A stretch of 64,000 nucleotides of DNA from Nonomuraea sp. NEAU-A123. GTDB lineage: Bacteria; Actinomycetota; Actinomycetes; Streptosporangiales; Streptosporangiaceae. Within the stretch, counting starts at the first letter, position 1. The number at the start of each line of letters is the position of its first letter. The stretch lies in contig NZ_JAHFZZ010000018.1 of the NCBI RefSeq assembly GCF_018603905.1, positions 89,054-153,053 on the forward strand, given 5' to 3'. A program made the position numbers and the translations under genes. A model generated the notes under the pieces. That model saw only the letters and a list, made by a program, of their open reading frames with translations. It searched no databases and was not told the DNA's origin. Shown here piece by piece: positions 1 through 9,202 of this stretch.

Positions 1-1675
1 GGGCCGCGCCGGAGATCCCGGCGCCCACGAACCACCGGTCGCCGCCGCGCCGGGCCAGCACCACGTGGTCGGCCGGGCGGCCGGACAGCAGGCGCGTCTC
101 GTCCCAGACCGTGGGCACCTGTTCCAGGAAGCGTTCGGCCTCCGGCCGGGTCTGGTAGGACGCCACGGTGCCGGCCAGGTCCTGCAGGCCGGACTCGTAC
201 GTCACGGCCAGGCCCAGCTCATGGGCGTCGGAGGTGGGCCGGGCCGGACGCTGGAAGGCCATCGGGGTGTAGTCCATCGAGCCGACGACGTTCCTGGTGA
301 ACGGCAGGGTCGTCAGGTGGGCGGTGGTGAGGGTGCGCTTCTCGCTGCCGTGCACGCCTTCCATGGTCATCACCTGCGGCCAGGTGCGGTGGATGCCCTT
401 GGGGATGGTCGAGCCGTGGAAGTTGACCATCAGGTGGTTCTCGGCGGTGGCGGGCAGGATCTCGTCGTACCAGCGCAGCCGTTCCTGCGACTCCGCGTCC
501 ATGAAGTCGATCTTGACGCCGCGTACGCCCCACTTCCGCAGGGTGGGCAGCCACAGGGCGCGCTCCTCCGGCGTGTCCAGGTCCCGGAAGTGGATCCAGA
601 CCACGATCTCCACGCCCTTGCCGCGCCCGTACTCGACAAGCTGGGGTATCCAGCTCGTGGACGGCCATTCCGGGTCGGTGACGTCCCACTGGTCCTTCAG
701 GAAGTACCAGCCGGCGTCCACCGCCACGTACGGCCAGCCGCGGGCCGAGGCGTAGTCGACGAACTCCTTCTGCAGGTCCAGGCTCTGCCCGGCCTCCCTG
801 CCGCCCGCGAGCCAGGTCCACAGCACCTGGCCGGGCTCGATCCAGGAGGTGTCGCGGACCTTGGAGTCCGGGGCGAGGTCGTCCACCAGCGTGGACTCGG
901 TGACCGTGGCCAGGTCCCCGACGATCATGACGCGCCACGGGGTGGCCAGGGGCCCGCTGACCTGCACCTGCGGATCCCATAACTGCAGGCGGTAGGTGCC
1001 GGTGCCCTGTTCGTGGGTGAGCCTGGGACCGGAGTAGCGGCCGTCGAGGTCGGACTCGGTGACCAGGAGGTAGGTGCCGCCGTTCTCGAACAGGGCGGGC
1101 ACCATGAAGTCGGCCGCGGGCGCGCTCTGGGCCGTGTACTGCAGGAACGGGTTCTCGTAGTCGCGGCGATGCACGGCCAGCCAGGCGGTGGCGTCCTGCG
1201 CGGGCGTGAACGCCGAGGTCTCGCGCAGGACCGCGCCGTGGTCCTCCGGCAGCCGGTAGCGGTAGGCGACACCGTCGTGGGCGACCCTGACGACCAGGTC
1301 GAGGCGGGCGCCGGCGGCGTTCTCGAAGGTGAAGACGGTCTCTCGCATGAGCGCCCACCGCTTGAGGCGCTTGCCGACCGTGGTGGTGTAGTGCTCGGTC
1401 ACCACCCGGTCGCGGCGGTGCAGGAATCGCAGGCCCTGTGACAGGTCGGCGCGCTCGGTGACGATGCCCGCGGGGCTGGGCTCCAGCACTCGGACGCCAC
1501 CGCGGGTCACGGCGAGGGCGAGGGTGCCCGCCTGCGGGTCGAGCACGAGCTCCGCCGAGGGGCCGCCGGGGAAGCCGGTGATCTTCCAGCTTCCCCGGGC
1601 CGCCTGGGCGGGCAGCGCGGGGAGGAGGCCGAGGGCCAGGAGGAGAGCGACGCACAGACGGATCAACGCGGCCAT
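1..1675 (-). CDS. Secreted glycoside hydrolase family 97 (alpha-galactosidase-like), 3' end outside the window
   Basis: Read on the minus strand from ATG at 1675 the frame stays open to the window edge, giving at least 558 residues, so the C-terminus is missing. Residues 1-26 are a Sec signal peptide ending near PALPAQAA. The N-terminal beta-sandwich is followed by a (beta/alpha)8 barrel with GVKIDFMDAESQERL and then NFHGSTIPKG and TMEGVHGSE, the order seen in GH97. In this family the Asp of the KIDF-type motif is the nucleophile of retaining alpha-galactosidases, and inverting SusB-type enzymes lack it. The Glu in TMEGVHG is the likely acid/base. The substrate is inferred, not shown. A palindrome at 1697-1707 lies just upstream and recurs near the GH29-like gene at 56-59 kb. 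Confidence 0.88.
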   Translation of the reverse strand, partial: MAALIRLCVALLLALGLLPALPAQAARGSWKITGFPGGPSAELVLDPQAGTLALAVTRGGVRVLEPSPAGIVTERADLSQGLRFLHRRDRVVTEHYTTTVGKRLKRWALMRETVFTFENAAGARLDLVVRVAHDGVAYRYRLPEDHGAVLRETSAFTPAQDATAWLAVHRRDYENPFLQYTAQSAPAADFMVPALFENGGTYLLVTESDLDGRYSGPRLTHEQGTGTYRLQLWDPQVQVSGPLATPWRVMIVGDLATVTESTLVDDLAPDSKVRDTSWIEPGQVLWTWLAGGREAGQSLDLQKEFVDYASARGWPYVAVDAGWYFLKDQWDVTDPEWPSTSWIPQLVEYGRGKGVEIVVWIHFRDLDTPEERALWLPTLRKWGVRGVKIDFMDAESQERLRWYDEILPATAENHLMVNFHGSTIPKGIHRTWPQVMTMEGVHGSEKRTLTTAHLTTLPFTRNVVGSMDYTPMAFQRPARPTSDAHELGLAVTYESGLQDLAGTVASYQTRPEAERFLEQVPTVWDETRLLSGRPADHVVLARRGGDRWFVGAGISGAA

Positions 1676-1696
1676 GGGGGCTCCTGCGAGGCACAT

Positions 1697-1707
1697 ACAT
1701 CGGATGT
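1697..1707. promoter_or_regulatory. Palindromic operator candidate upstream of the GH97 gene
   Basis: ACATC-G-GATGT is a perfect 11-bp palindrome, 22 bp before the GH97 start codon. Read on the coding strand its core is CATCCGATG. The same nonamer occurs at 59189-59197 upstream of the GH29-like gene, suggesting a shared sugar-responsive regulator. The regulator is not identifiable here. Confidence 0.55.
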
Positions 1708-1789
1708 GTGCCCGGATCGTAACCCGTAGATCTTCGCTTGACCAGCGCCACCCACCGACGCGTTGACCCGCCGACGGGATCAGTGTCGA

Positions 1790-1857
1790 GGCGCGCGGAA
1801 CCCGCCGACCGGGTCAGCGGCAAGGCGTGCGGAACCCCGCGACCGGGTCAGCGGCGG
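1790..1857. repeat. Two 34-bp imperfect tandem repeats spanning the TetR stop codon
   Basis: Unit 1 (1790-1823) and unit 2 (1824-1857) share the core CGACCGGGTCAGCGGC. Unit 2 contains the stop codon and last codons of the TetR gene ending at 1848. The copy beyond the stop looks like a tandem duplication of the gene's 3' end. Confidence 0.7.
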
Positions 1858-2513
1858 GGCGCCAGGAACCCGTCGACCACGCGGCGGGCCTTGTCCCCGG
1901 CGTCCTTGTCGCCCAGGCGCAACGCGGTGTTCGCGGCGGTGAACACGGCGTCGATCTGGAAGGCCGCCAGATCGGCGTCCAGGTCGGCGATCTCGCCGGA
2001 GTCGACGGCCCGTCGCAGCTCAGCGGCGAGGAGAGCGAGCCAGCCCTGGTGATGCCGGACCAGCGCGTCGCGGACCCGCCCCGGCCGGCTGTCGAAGTCG
2101 GGGAGGTTCGCCGCCCAGAAGCAGCCGCCCGCGAACAGCGGCGTCTCGGCGTACGAGATCCAGTGCTCCGTCAGCGCGCGCAGCCGGGAGGCGCCGCCGG
2201 GCGCGGCCGACGCGGGGTGGACGACCGCGTCGAGGAAGGCCTCGCGGGCCGACGCGACGGCGGCGACCTGCAGTTTCTCCTTCGTCCCGAAGAGGGTCGC
2301 GACACCGCTCTTGCTGAGCTTGAGGTCGCCGGCCAGCCGGCCGATGCTGAGCCCGTTGAGCCCCTCCAGCGACGCGACGTCGACGGCGTGGCGGGCGATC
2401 GCCTGCCTGGTCCGCGCGCCGCGCAGGAGCCGTAGATCGGAGGTCTCCGCCTCCACCGGCTCGGACGAGCCCGGGTCCGCGCCGGCACCCGACCGTTGTG
2501 CTAGCTCGCTCAT
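1848..2513 (-). CDS. TetR/AcrR-family transcriptional regulator
   Basis: 221 residues from ATG at 2513. An unusually long N-terminal tail (about 30 residues) precedes the HTH: RTRQAIARHAVDVA, then LSIGRLAGDLKLSKSGVATLFG, with the recognition helix around residues 66-75 and the TetR hallmark LFGTKEKLQ. The C-terminal ligand-binding half contains EHWISYAETPLFAGGCFWA, a motif common in TetR proteins of this subgroup. It is transcribed divergently from the MFS remnant at 2571, with a palindrome at 2545-2560 between them, the usual autoregulated TetR/exporter arrangement. The exporter appears truncated, so this may be a regulator whose main target is lost. Confidence 0.88.
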   Translation of the reverse strand: MSELAQRSGAGADPGSSEPVEAETSDLRLLRGARTRQAIARHAVDVASLEGLNGLSIGRLAGDLKLSKSGVATLFGTKEKLQVAAVASAREAFLDAVVHPASAAPGGASRLRALTEHWISYAETPLFAGGCFWAANLPDFDSRPGRVRDALVRHHQGWLALLAAELRRAVDSGEIADLDADLAAFQIDAVFTAANTALRLGDKDAGDKARRVVDGFLAPRR

Positions 2514-2544
2514 GGCCCCATCCTGCCACACCCTTGCCATAAGT

Positions 2545-2560
2545 GTACGAACGATCGTAC
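2545..2560. promoter_or_regulatory. Palindromic TetR operator candidate
   Basis: GTACGA-ACGA-TCGTAC has 6-bp perfect arms and a 4-bp spacer. An outer pair AAGTG (2541-2545) and CACTT (2565-2569) extends the symmetry. It sits between the divergent TetR and MFS starts and ends 10 bp before the GTG at 2571, so a bound repressor would block both promoters. Confidence 0.7.
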
Positions 2561-2570
2561 GCTCACTTTC

Positions 2571-3822
2571 GTGACTGACACCCTCGAACTTCGTCGCCGG
2601 CCTGGCGCTCTTCACCCTGGCATCGGCCGCGTGCGCCATCGCGCAGACGGCGGCCGGCCTCATCGCGGCGCGCCTGGTCCAGGGCCTGGGCGCCGCGTTG
2701 ATGCTCCCCCAGGTGTACGCCGTCATCACCGTGCTGGTCCCCGAGAAGGAACGGCATCGTGTCTTCGGCGTCCTCGGAGCCGTCGTCGGACTCGCCACCA
2801 TCGGCGGTCAGGTCGTCGGCGGCCTGCTGATCAGCGCCGATCTGTTCGGCTCCGGCTGGCGGCCGGTGTTCTGGATCAACGTCCCGATCGGGCTCGCCGC
2901 GATCCTGCTCGCCATCGGCCGCATACCGGAGTCCAGGGCGGCGCTCGCCCGCAAACTCGACGTCCGGGGAGTCGTCGTGCTCAGCGTCGCGTTGTTCCTG
3001 CTCGCCTTCCCGCTCATCCAAGGCCACGAAGCGGGCTGGCCCTGGTGGACGTGGGCGGGCTTGGCCGCGAGCGTCCTTGGTCTCGCCCTCTTCGTCTCCA
3101 TCGAACGCCGGATCGGCAGGCTCGGCGGCGACCCCCTCCTGAGGATCTCGCTCTTCGCCACGCGGTCGTTCTCCGTCGGCATCGTGCTCGTCCTCGCCAT
3201 CTACGCCGTCATCACCTCCTACTACCTCGTCCTGTCGATCGCGCTGCAAGACGGACTCGGCCTGTCGGCCCTCGGGGCGGGGCTGGTCTACACCCCCGCG
3301 GCGGCGACCTTCTTCGTCTTCAGCATGATCGCCGGCAGGCTCGTGCCGAAGTACGGCCGCCGCGTCCTGGAGATCGGCGCGATCGTGCTCGCGATCGGGT
3401 ACGCGGCGACCGTGATCGTCTTGACGTACGGCCTGCCGTTCACGCCGGGGGTCGTCATCCCGACCCTCATGCTGCAGAGCGTGGGAGGCGGGCTGCTCAT
3501 CACGCCGTCACTCAACGCGGTCCTGACCCGCATAGACCCCGACGACGCGGGCATCGCCTCCGGCGTGCTGTCGACCGCGCAGCAGGTGGGCGCCGCGCTC
3601 GGCGTCGCCATCATCGGAGTGGTGTTCTTCAACTCCTTCGACTCCGCCGACGGCGGCCGGACCGCCGCGGCGGCCCACGCGCTGGCGATGTCCTCGGTCT
3701 TCACCTTCACCACCGCGATCGTCGCGGCCGTCCTGGTGTATCTGCTGCCGAAGGGGCAGCCGGCCGGGTCATCGCCGAAGAAGGTCCGGGCCAGGTCATC
3801 GAGCAGGCAGCAAGGCATGTAA
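2571..3822 (+). pseudogene. DHA2-type MFS drug exporter, N-terminus lost
   Basis: A GTG at 2571 begins a normal-looking start (VTDTLELRR) right after the operator, but that frame leaves the MFS sequence within about ten codons. The MFS frame (2575-3822) opens directly in FVAGLALFTLASAACAIAQ, which corresponds to the third membrane helix of 14-helix DHA2 exporters. It continues through GLIAARLVQGLGAALMLPQV, WINVPIGLAAILLAIG and the remaining helices to the C-terminus. About 70-80 N-terminal residues, including helices 1-2 and the motif A loop, are absent. The pattern fits an out-of-frame internal deletion fusing the original start to helix 3. TTG/ATG codons at 2698/2701 could start a shorter product, but it would lack essential helices. 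Confidence 0.75.
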
Positions 3823-3836
3823 CGGATGTAACATGC
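3815..3836 (+). promoter_or_regulatory. Promoter with ATGTAAC direct repeats, possibly giving a leaderless mRNA
   Basis: ATGTAAC occurs at 3817-3823 and 3826-3832, inside an inverted repeat GCATGT...ACATGC (3815-3820/3831-3836). TAACAT at 3829-3834 lies exactly at -12 to -7 relative to the GTG at 3841, the spacing expected if transcription starts at the start codon. No Shine-Dalgarno sequence precedes that codon. Confidence 0.5.
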
Positions 3837-3840
3837 GACT

Positions 3841-4433
3841 GTGACGGACACTACGGATGAGCAGGGCTGGTTGCTGATCAGTGTGTCCACCGCCGGCGCC
3901 GCCGGGACGTTGCGCGTGCAGGTGTGGCGCAAGCTGCGCTCGCTAGGCGCGCTGTATCTGCAGCAGTCGGTGTGCCTGCTGCCCGAACGCGCCGAGACCA
4001 CCCGGCAGGCGCGCCGCCTGCTCGACCGGGTGCACCAGCAGGGCGGCACCGGCCGGATCCTGCGCATGACCATCACCGACCCAGCCGAACGCCGGCAGAT
4101 CATCGGCGAGTTCAACACCGCGCGCGACGCCGAGTACACCGAGGTCCTGGAGCGCCTGCCCGCCTTCCGTGCAGAGCTCGAGCACGAGCGCTCCCGTGGC
4201 CGCACCACCTACGCCGAGGTCGAGGAGTCCGAGGCCGATCTGGAGCGCTTCCGCTCCTGGCTGGCCAAGATCGCCGCGCGGGACTACTTCGCCGCCCCCA
4301 CCGGCGCGGCCGCCCGCGCGGCCGTCGAGGACGCGGCCGCCGACCTGGCCGCCTTCGAACAGGCTGCGCTGGCCGCCGAAACGCCCATCGAGAGCGGGGC
4401 GACGGTGGCGAGCCTGCGCGAGAGCGAGCCGCG

Positions 4434-4437
<4 letters not shown>
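3841..4437 (+). CDS. ChrB N-terminal-domain protein
   Basis: 198 residues from GTG at 3841, with no visible ribosome-binding site and a -10 box at leaderless spacing. Residues 10-75 (WLLISVSTAGAAGTLRVQVW, then LGALYLQQSVCLLP) match the ChrB N-terminal domain, a winged-helix-like module of chromate-resistance regulators. The C-terminal half is helical and charged with alternating Glu/Arg (AFRAELEHERSRGRTTYAEV), probably a coiled coil. The catalytic-like C-terminal ChrB domain is missing. No chrA-type transporter gene lies beside it, so a chromate role is not supported. It overlaps the next gene by ATGA (4434-4437), indicating joint function with a YkvA-like membrane protein. Confidence 0.75.
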
Positions 4438-4844
<407 letters not shown>

Positions 4845-4868
4845 TCAGGGCACCTGCCCTGGCGAAGG

Positions 4869-7184
4869 TCAAGCCGGGCTCGCCGAGATGGGCAGGGTGA
4901 GGGTCATGGTGAGCCCTCCCCCTGGGGTCTCCTCGGGTACGAGGGTGCCGCCCATGGCCTCGGCCAGCCCCCGGGAGAGCGCGAGGCCGGAGTGGTCGTC
5001 GCGCTGGAACGGCAGGAACACCCGGTCGTACGCCTCCGGCGGCAGGCCGGGGCCGCGGTCGATGACGCGGATCCGCACGTGTTCGCCGTACCGGCTCGCG
5101 GTGATCGCGACCCGCTGATCCGGTGGGCTGTGGCGGACGGCGTTGGACATGAGGGTGACCAGCACCCGTTCCAGCAGGGCCGGGTCGGCGAGCACCTCGG
5201 GCAGCCCGATCGAGATGTCGCCGTCGACGCGGTCGTGCAGCGGCCCGAGATCGTCGACCGCCCGGGGCACGACCTGTTCGAGCGCCACCGGCTGCAGGGC
5301 GAGCCCGAGCACGCCGGCCTGCAGGCGGCTCATGTGCTTGGCCAGCGGCTTGGCCTGCTCGGCCGCCTCCTCCAGCCGCTGCTGCCGCAGGGCGACGGCC
5401 GTCTCGGCGGCGAAGGCCTCGACCACCCCGCGGTCGGCGGCGTCGAGCAGGTGTCCGCTCATGGTCAGGACCAGATCGTCGTCGATGACCACATCGGCGT
5501 CCGCCTCTGACGGGCTCGTGCACGGCGTTCCGCCGGAGGTGGCGACGATCCGCCAGTCCTTCGGCTGGGATTGGTCGTCCGGGGTCGGCGGGCCGACTCG
5601 CTCCAGCAGCGTCACCGACGACAGTCCGAACGTCTCCCGCAGCCTGGCCAGCAGCGACGGCACGGCGGCCTCTCCGCGCAGGACATGCCCGGCCAGCGTG
5701 GAGAGCACCTCGGCGTCCGCGCGGGCTCGGGCCGCCTCCCTGGTACGGCGGGCCGCGATGTCCACGATCGTGCTGACCGCGACCGCGACCACCACGAAGG
5801 CGACCAGCGCGAAGACGTTCTGCGGGTCGGCGATCGTGAGCCCGCCGACAGGCGGCGTGAAGAACCAGTTCAGCAGGAGCGACCCGCCGACGGCCGCCGT
5901 GATGGCCGGCCACATGCCGCCGGCCAGCGCGACGCCGACGGTCAGGAGCAGGAAGAACAGGATCTCGCTCGGCAGGCTCAGCTCCTCGCGGAACACGCTC
6001 AGGATCGCGGTGAGCACGGGCAGCCCGGCCAGCGCCATGGCCCACCCGCTCAGCCGCCGCTCGCGGGTGAGCGCGGCCCGCGTACGCGGCGGGCGGCGGC
6101 CCTTCTTGACCTCGTCGTGAGTGATCATGTGGACGTCGATCGAACCGGACCGTGCCGTCGTCTCCACCCCCACGCCACGGGACAGGATGTGCGCGAGCCG
6201 GCCCCGCCGCGACGCGCCGAGCACGAGCTGGGTGGCGTTGACGCCGCGGGCGAACTCCAGCAGCGCGCCCGGGATGTCGTCGCCGACGACCTGGTGGTAG
6301 CTGCCGCCCATGCTCTCCACCAGCGTGCGCTGGCGGGCCAGGTTGACCGGGTCGCCGCCGGCCAGCCCGTCGGCGCTGGTCACATGGACGGCCAGCAGGT
6401 CGGCGCCCGTGGTGCGGGCGGCGACACGGGCCGCGCGCCGTACCAGCGTGTCGCCTTCGGGGCCGCCCGTCAGCGCGACCACCACCCGCTCGCGTGTCTC
6501 CCAGGTCGCGGAGATGCCGTGGTCGGCGCGGTAGCGGTCGAGCTGGTCGTCGACTCTTCCGGCCACCCAGAGCAGGGCCAGCTCGCGCAGCGCGGTCAGG
6601 TTGCCGACCCTGAAGTAGTTCGACAGGGCGGCGTTGACCTTCTCCGGGCCGTAGACGTTGCCGTGCGCCATCCGGCGGCGCAGCGCCTCGGGCGACATGT
6701 CGACCAGCTCGATCTGGTCGGCCCGCCGGACCACCTCGTCCGGCACGGTCTCGCGCTGCGGGACGCCGGTGATCTGCTGGACGACGTCGTTGAGCGACTC
6801 CAGGTGCTGGATGTTGACCGTGGAGATGACGTCGATGCCGGCGTCCAGGAGGTCGTCGATGTCCTGCCAGCGCTTGGCGTTGCGCGAGCCGGGCACGTTG
6901 GTGTGGGCCAGCTCGTCGATCAGCGCCACCTTCGGCGCGCGGTCGATGACCGCGTCCACGTCCAGTTCGGTGAACGTGGCGCCGCGGTAGACGAGCGTCC
7001 TGCGCGGGATCAGCTCCAGGCCGTCGAGCAGGGCGGCGGTACGGGGACGGTCGTAGGTTTCGACGAGGCCCACGACCACGTCTCTCCCCCGCTCCAGCGC
7101 CCTGCGGCCCTCGGAGAGCATCGCGTACGTCTTGCCCACCCCGGGCGCCGCGCCGAGGTAGACCCGTAGCCGCCCCCTGCTCAT
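4869..7184 (-). CDS. kdpD: KdpD-like sensor protein lacking the HisKA/H-box region
   Basis: 771 residues, short for KdpD (usually about 840-890). In order: KdpD ATPase-like domain with Walker A GAAPGVGKTY (11-20) and ALIDELAHTNVPGSRNAKRW; a USP-like domain around 230-355 (VVVALTGGPEGDTLVRRAAR); four DUF4118 membrane helices around 385-480; a GAF-like region; and a HATPase_c domain with N-box VLVTLMSNAVRHS and G-box VIDRGPGLPP. Between the GAF-like region and the ATPase domain the chain passes from EEAAEQAKPLAKH to MSRLQAG, so the roughly 55-residue dimerisation/phosphoacceptor segment that normally carries SHDLRTPL is absent. No kdpE or kdpFABC gene is nearby. It may act through protein contacts rather than phosphotransfer. 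The cupin gene lies 39 bp upstream on the same strand. Confidence 0.85.
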   Translation of the reverse strand: MSRGRLRVYLGAAPGVGKTYAMLSEGRRALERGRDVVVGLVETYDRPRTAALLDGLELIPRRTLVYRGATFTELDVDAVIDRAPKVALIDELAHTNVPGSRNAKRWQDIDDLLDAGIDVISTVNIQHLESLNDVVQQITGVPQRETVPDEVVRRADQIELVDMSPEALRRRMAHGNVYGPEKVNAALSNYFRVGNLTALRELALLWVAGRVDDQLDRYRADHGISATWETRERVVVALTGGPEGDTLVRRAARVAARTTGADLLAVHVTSADGLAGGDPVNLARQRTLVESMGGSYHQVVGDDIPGALLEFARGVNATQLVLGASRRGRLAHILSRGVGVETTARSGSIDVHMITHDEVKKGRRPPRTRAALTRERRLSGWAMALAGLPVLTAILSVFREELSLPSEILFFLLLTVGVALAGGMWPAITAAVGGSLLLNWFFTPPVGGLTIADPQNVFALVAFVVVAVAVSTIVDIAARRTREAARARADAEVLSTLAGHVLRGEAAVPSLLARLRETFGLSSVTLLERVGPPTPDDQSQPKDWRIVATSGGTPCTSPSEADADVVIDDDLVLTMSGHLLDAADRGVVEAFAAETAVALRQQRLEEAAEQAKPLAKHMSRLQAGVLGLALQPVALEQVVPRAVDDLGPLHDRVDGDISIGLPEVLADPALLERVLVTLMSNAVRHSPPDQRVAITASRYGEHVRIRVIDRGPGLPPEAYDRVFLPFQRDDHSGLALSRGLAEAMGGTLVPEETPGGGLTMTLTLPISASPA

Positions 7185-7223
7185 GGTCCGCCGAGCGCCA
7201 GGCTCGCGATTCCTCCGCTCTGT

Positions 7224-7691
7224 TCAGTCGGGAAGTCTCATCTCCAGCCCGTGGCGGAGCCCGGCTGCCGTCACCGCCTTCAGGCTGGGCAGCGGATGCT
7301 CCGACGGCGGGGCCTCCCGGGTCGGCGCCAGCTCGCCTACCTCGGTGAAGAACTCATCGATGCCGCCGGGAGAATAGACCACGAGAAGGCGCGTATCGGT
7401 GAGGGGTTCGAAACGCTCCCACGTTTTCTGAGGGATGTAGAAGAAGGACCCGGCACCGCCTTCTACCACCTGATCGTCGATGTGCAGGCGGACCGTTCCC
7501 TCCAGAACGTAGATCATTTCCGCACCCGGATGCGTGTGCGGCGGCGGACCCATTCCGGCCGGGACGGTCATCTCGACGACGCTCAGGCCGCCACCCGTCT
7601 CGTCGCTCGCGGCCTTGATCTCATAGAGACCGCCCATCACCCAGTACGCATCCCCGTCCCCGGGCTTCCGCGCGATTACGTTGTCCGCCAT
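7224..7691 (-). CDS. Cupin-domain protein
   Basis: 155 residues from ATG at 7691, preceded by GGAGGATGAG. A single cupin_2 barrel: motif 1 PPPHTHPGAEMIYVLEGTV supplies two His and one Glu, and motif 2 GSFFYIPQKTWERF replaces the usual metal-binding His with other residues. It probably binds a small ligand or a metal with altered coordination. No substrate can be assigned. It is the first gene of a likely two-gene unit with the KdpD-like protein and is divergent from the ArsB/NhaD-type transporter. Confidence 0.8.
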   Translation of the reverse strand: MADNVIARKPGDGDAYWVMGGLYEIKAASDETGGGLSVVEMTVPAGMGPPPHTHPGAEMIYVLEGTVRLHIDDQVVEGGAGSFFYIPQKTWERFEPLTDTRLLVVYSPGGIDEFFTEVGELAPTREAPPSEHPLPSLKAVTAAGLRHGLEMRLPD

Positions 7692-7868
7692 CTCATCCTC
7701 CTATGGTCAATATCCACATTCGGTAATCACCACACGACCAGGAGTGATCCAGTAAGGTCAATCGTTCTGCGGGCAAAAGACACCAGAAGCAGGTAAACAA
7801 GACCGTTCACGCCCGAACGGCTGGTCTAGGGTGCTCGCGAGGCCCGCATCGCCCCCGGAGGACCGCCT

Positions 7869-9152
7869 GTGATCGCGATCGCAACCGTGGCGATCTTCAT
7901 CGTGGCCTACGTTCTCATCGCGACCGAACGGATCCACCGTACGGCCGCCGCTCTGGGCGGCGCGGCGATGATGCTGCTGATCCACGCCGTGGACGGCCGG
8001 GCGGCGTTCTTCGCCGAACGCACCGGCATCGACTGGAACGTCATCTTCCTGCTGCTCGGCATGATGATCATCGTCGGGGTGCTGCGGCAGACCGGCGTCT
8101 TCGAGTACCTGGCGATCTGGGCCGCCAAACGGGCCAAGGGGCGGCCGTTCCGGCTCATGGTCATGCTGATCGTCATCACGGCGGGTGCCTCCGCGCTGCT
8201 GGACAACGTCACCACCGTGCTGCTGATCGCCCCCGTCACGTTCCTGGTGTGCGACCGGCTCGCCCTGCCCGCCGCGCCGTATCTGATCGCCGAGGCGATG
8301 GCCGCCAACATCGGCGGCACCGCCACCCTGATCGGCGATCCGCCCAACATCATCATCGCCAGCCGCGCCGGACTGACCTTCAACGACTTCCTCATCCACC
8401 TCGCGCCGTTGATCATCGTCCTGGTCGCGGTGTTCGTGGGGCTGTGCGGGTGGCTGTTCCGCGACGCGTTCGTCTACCACCCCGAACGGGTCGCGGAGGT
8501 CATGGAGCTGAACGAGCGGGAGGCGATCAGGGACCGGCTGCTGCTGTGGCAGAGCCTGGGCGTCCTGGTGATCGTGATCGCGGCGTTCGTCCTGCATCCG
8601 GTGCTGCACTACGAGCCCGCCGTCGTCGCGCTGCTGGGCGCGGGCCTGCTGGTCGCCGCCACCAAGGTGACGACCGAGGAGTCACTGCGTGAGGTCGAGT
8701 GGCCCACCCTGGCCTTCTTCATGGGCCTGTTCGTCATGGTCGGCGCCCTCGTCGAGACCGGCGTGGTCGGCCGGCTCTCCCAGGCAGCCGCCTCCGCCAC
8801 CGAGGGCGATCTGGGCCTGGCCACGATGGTGCTGCTGTGGGCGTCGACCGGCCTGTCCGCCATCATCGACAACATCCCGTACGTGGCCACGATGAGCCCG
8901 ATCGTCGCCGACCTCGCCCACTCCTTCGGCCCCGGTTCGCAGGTTCTGTGGTGGGCGCTGGCCATCGGCGCCGATCTGGGCGGCAACGCCACGGCGGTGG
9001 GCGCCTCGGCCAATGTCGTCATCATCGGCATCGCCGAACGCAACGGCGTGAAGATCGGTTTCTGGGAGTTCACCAAGTACGGTCTGGTCGTCACCCTGGC
9101 CACGGTGGCGGTGGCGACGCCGTACCTGTGGCTGCGTTATCTGGCTGGCTAG
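7869..9152 (+). CDS. ArsB/NhaD (ion transporter superfamily) permease
   Basis: 427 residues from GTG at 7869, behind CGGAGGACCGCC. About ten to eleven hydrophobic segments form two inverted repeats. The repeat signatures are SALLDNVTTVLLIAPVTF with NIGGTATLIGDPPNIIIASR in the first half, and SAIIDNIPYVATMSPIV with GADLGGNATAVGASANVVI in the second. These are typical of SLC13-like ArsB/NhaD/CitM permeases. The DNVTT and DNIPY motifs resemble Na+/H+ antiporter NhaD and ArsB-type pumps. The substrate cannot be fixed from sequence, and no arsenic-resistance genes adjoin it. The surrounding KdpD and stress-protein genes suggest ion or pH homeostasis. Confidence 0.82.
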   Translation: MIAIATVAIFIVAYVLIATERIHRTAAALGGAAMMLLIHAVDGRAAFFAERTGIDWNVIFLLLGMMIIVGVLRQTGVFEYLAIWAAKRAKGRPFRLMVMLIVITAGASALLDNVTTVLLIAPVTFLVCDRLALPAAPYLIAEAMAANIGGTATLIGDPPNIIIASRAGLTFNDFLIHLAPLIIVLVAVFVGLCGWLFRDAFVYHPERVAEVMELNEREAIRDRLLLWQSLGVLVIVIAAFVLHPVLHYEPAVVALLGAGLLVAATKVTTEESLREVEWPTLAFFMGLFVMVGALVETGVVGRLSQAAASATEGDLGLATMVLLWASTGLSAIIDNIPYVATMSPIVADLAHSFGPGSQVLWWALAIGADLGGNATAVGASANVVIIGIAERNGVKIGFWEFTKYGLVVTLATVAVATPYLWLRYLAG

Positions 9153-9202
9153 GCCCGGGAGCCGTGCCCTGGCGCTATGACCACCTCCAGCGGTGCGGGT
9201 CC

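Noticed and set aside
219..1823. Minus-strand ORF of 534 codons over the GH97 gene
   Set aside because: Wrong frame; the frame starting at 1675 gives a signal peptide and GH97 motifs and remains open to the window edge.
5571..7169. Long plus-strand ORF of 532 codons
   Set aside because: It is antisense to the KdpD-like gene, has Arg/Gly/Asp-rich composition typical of high-GC shadow frames and no domain signature.
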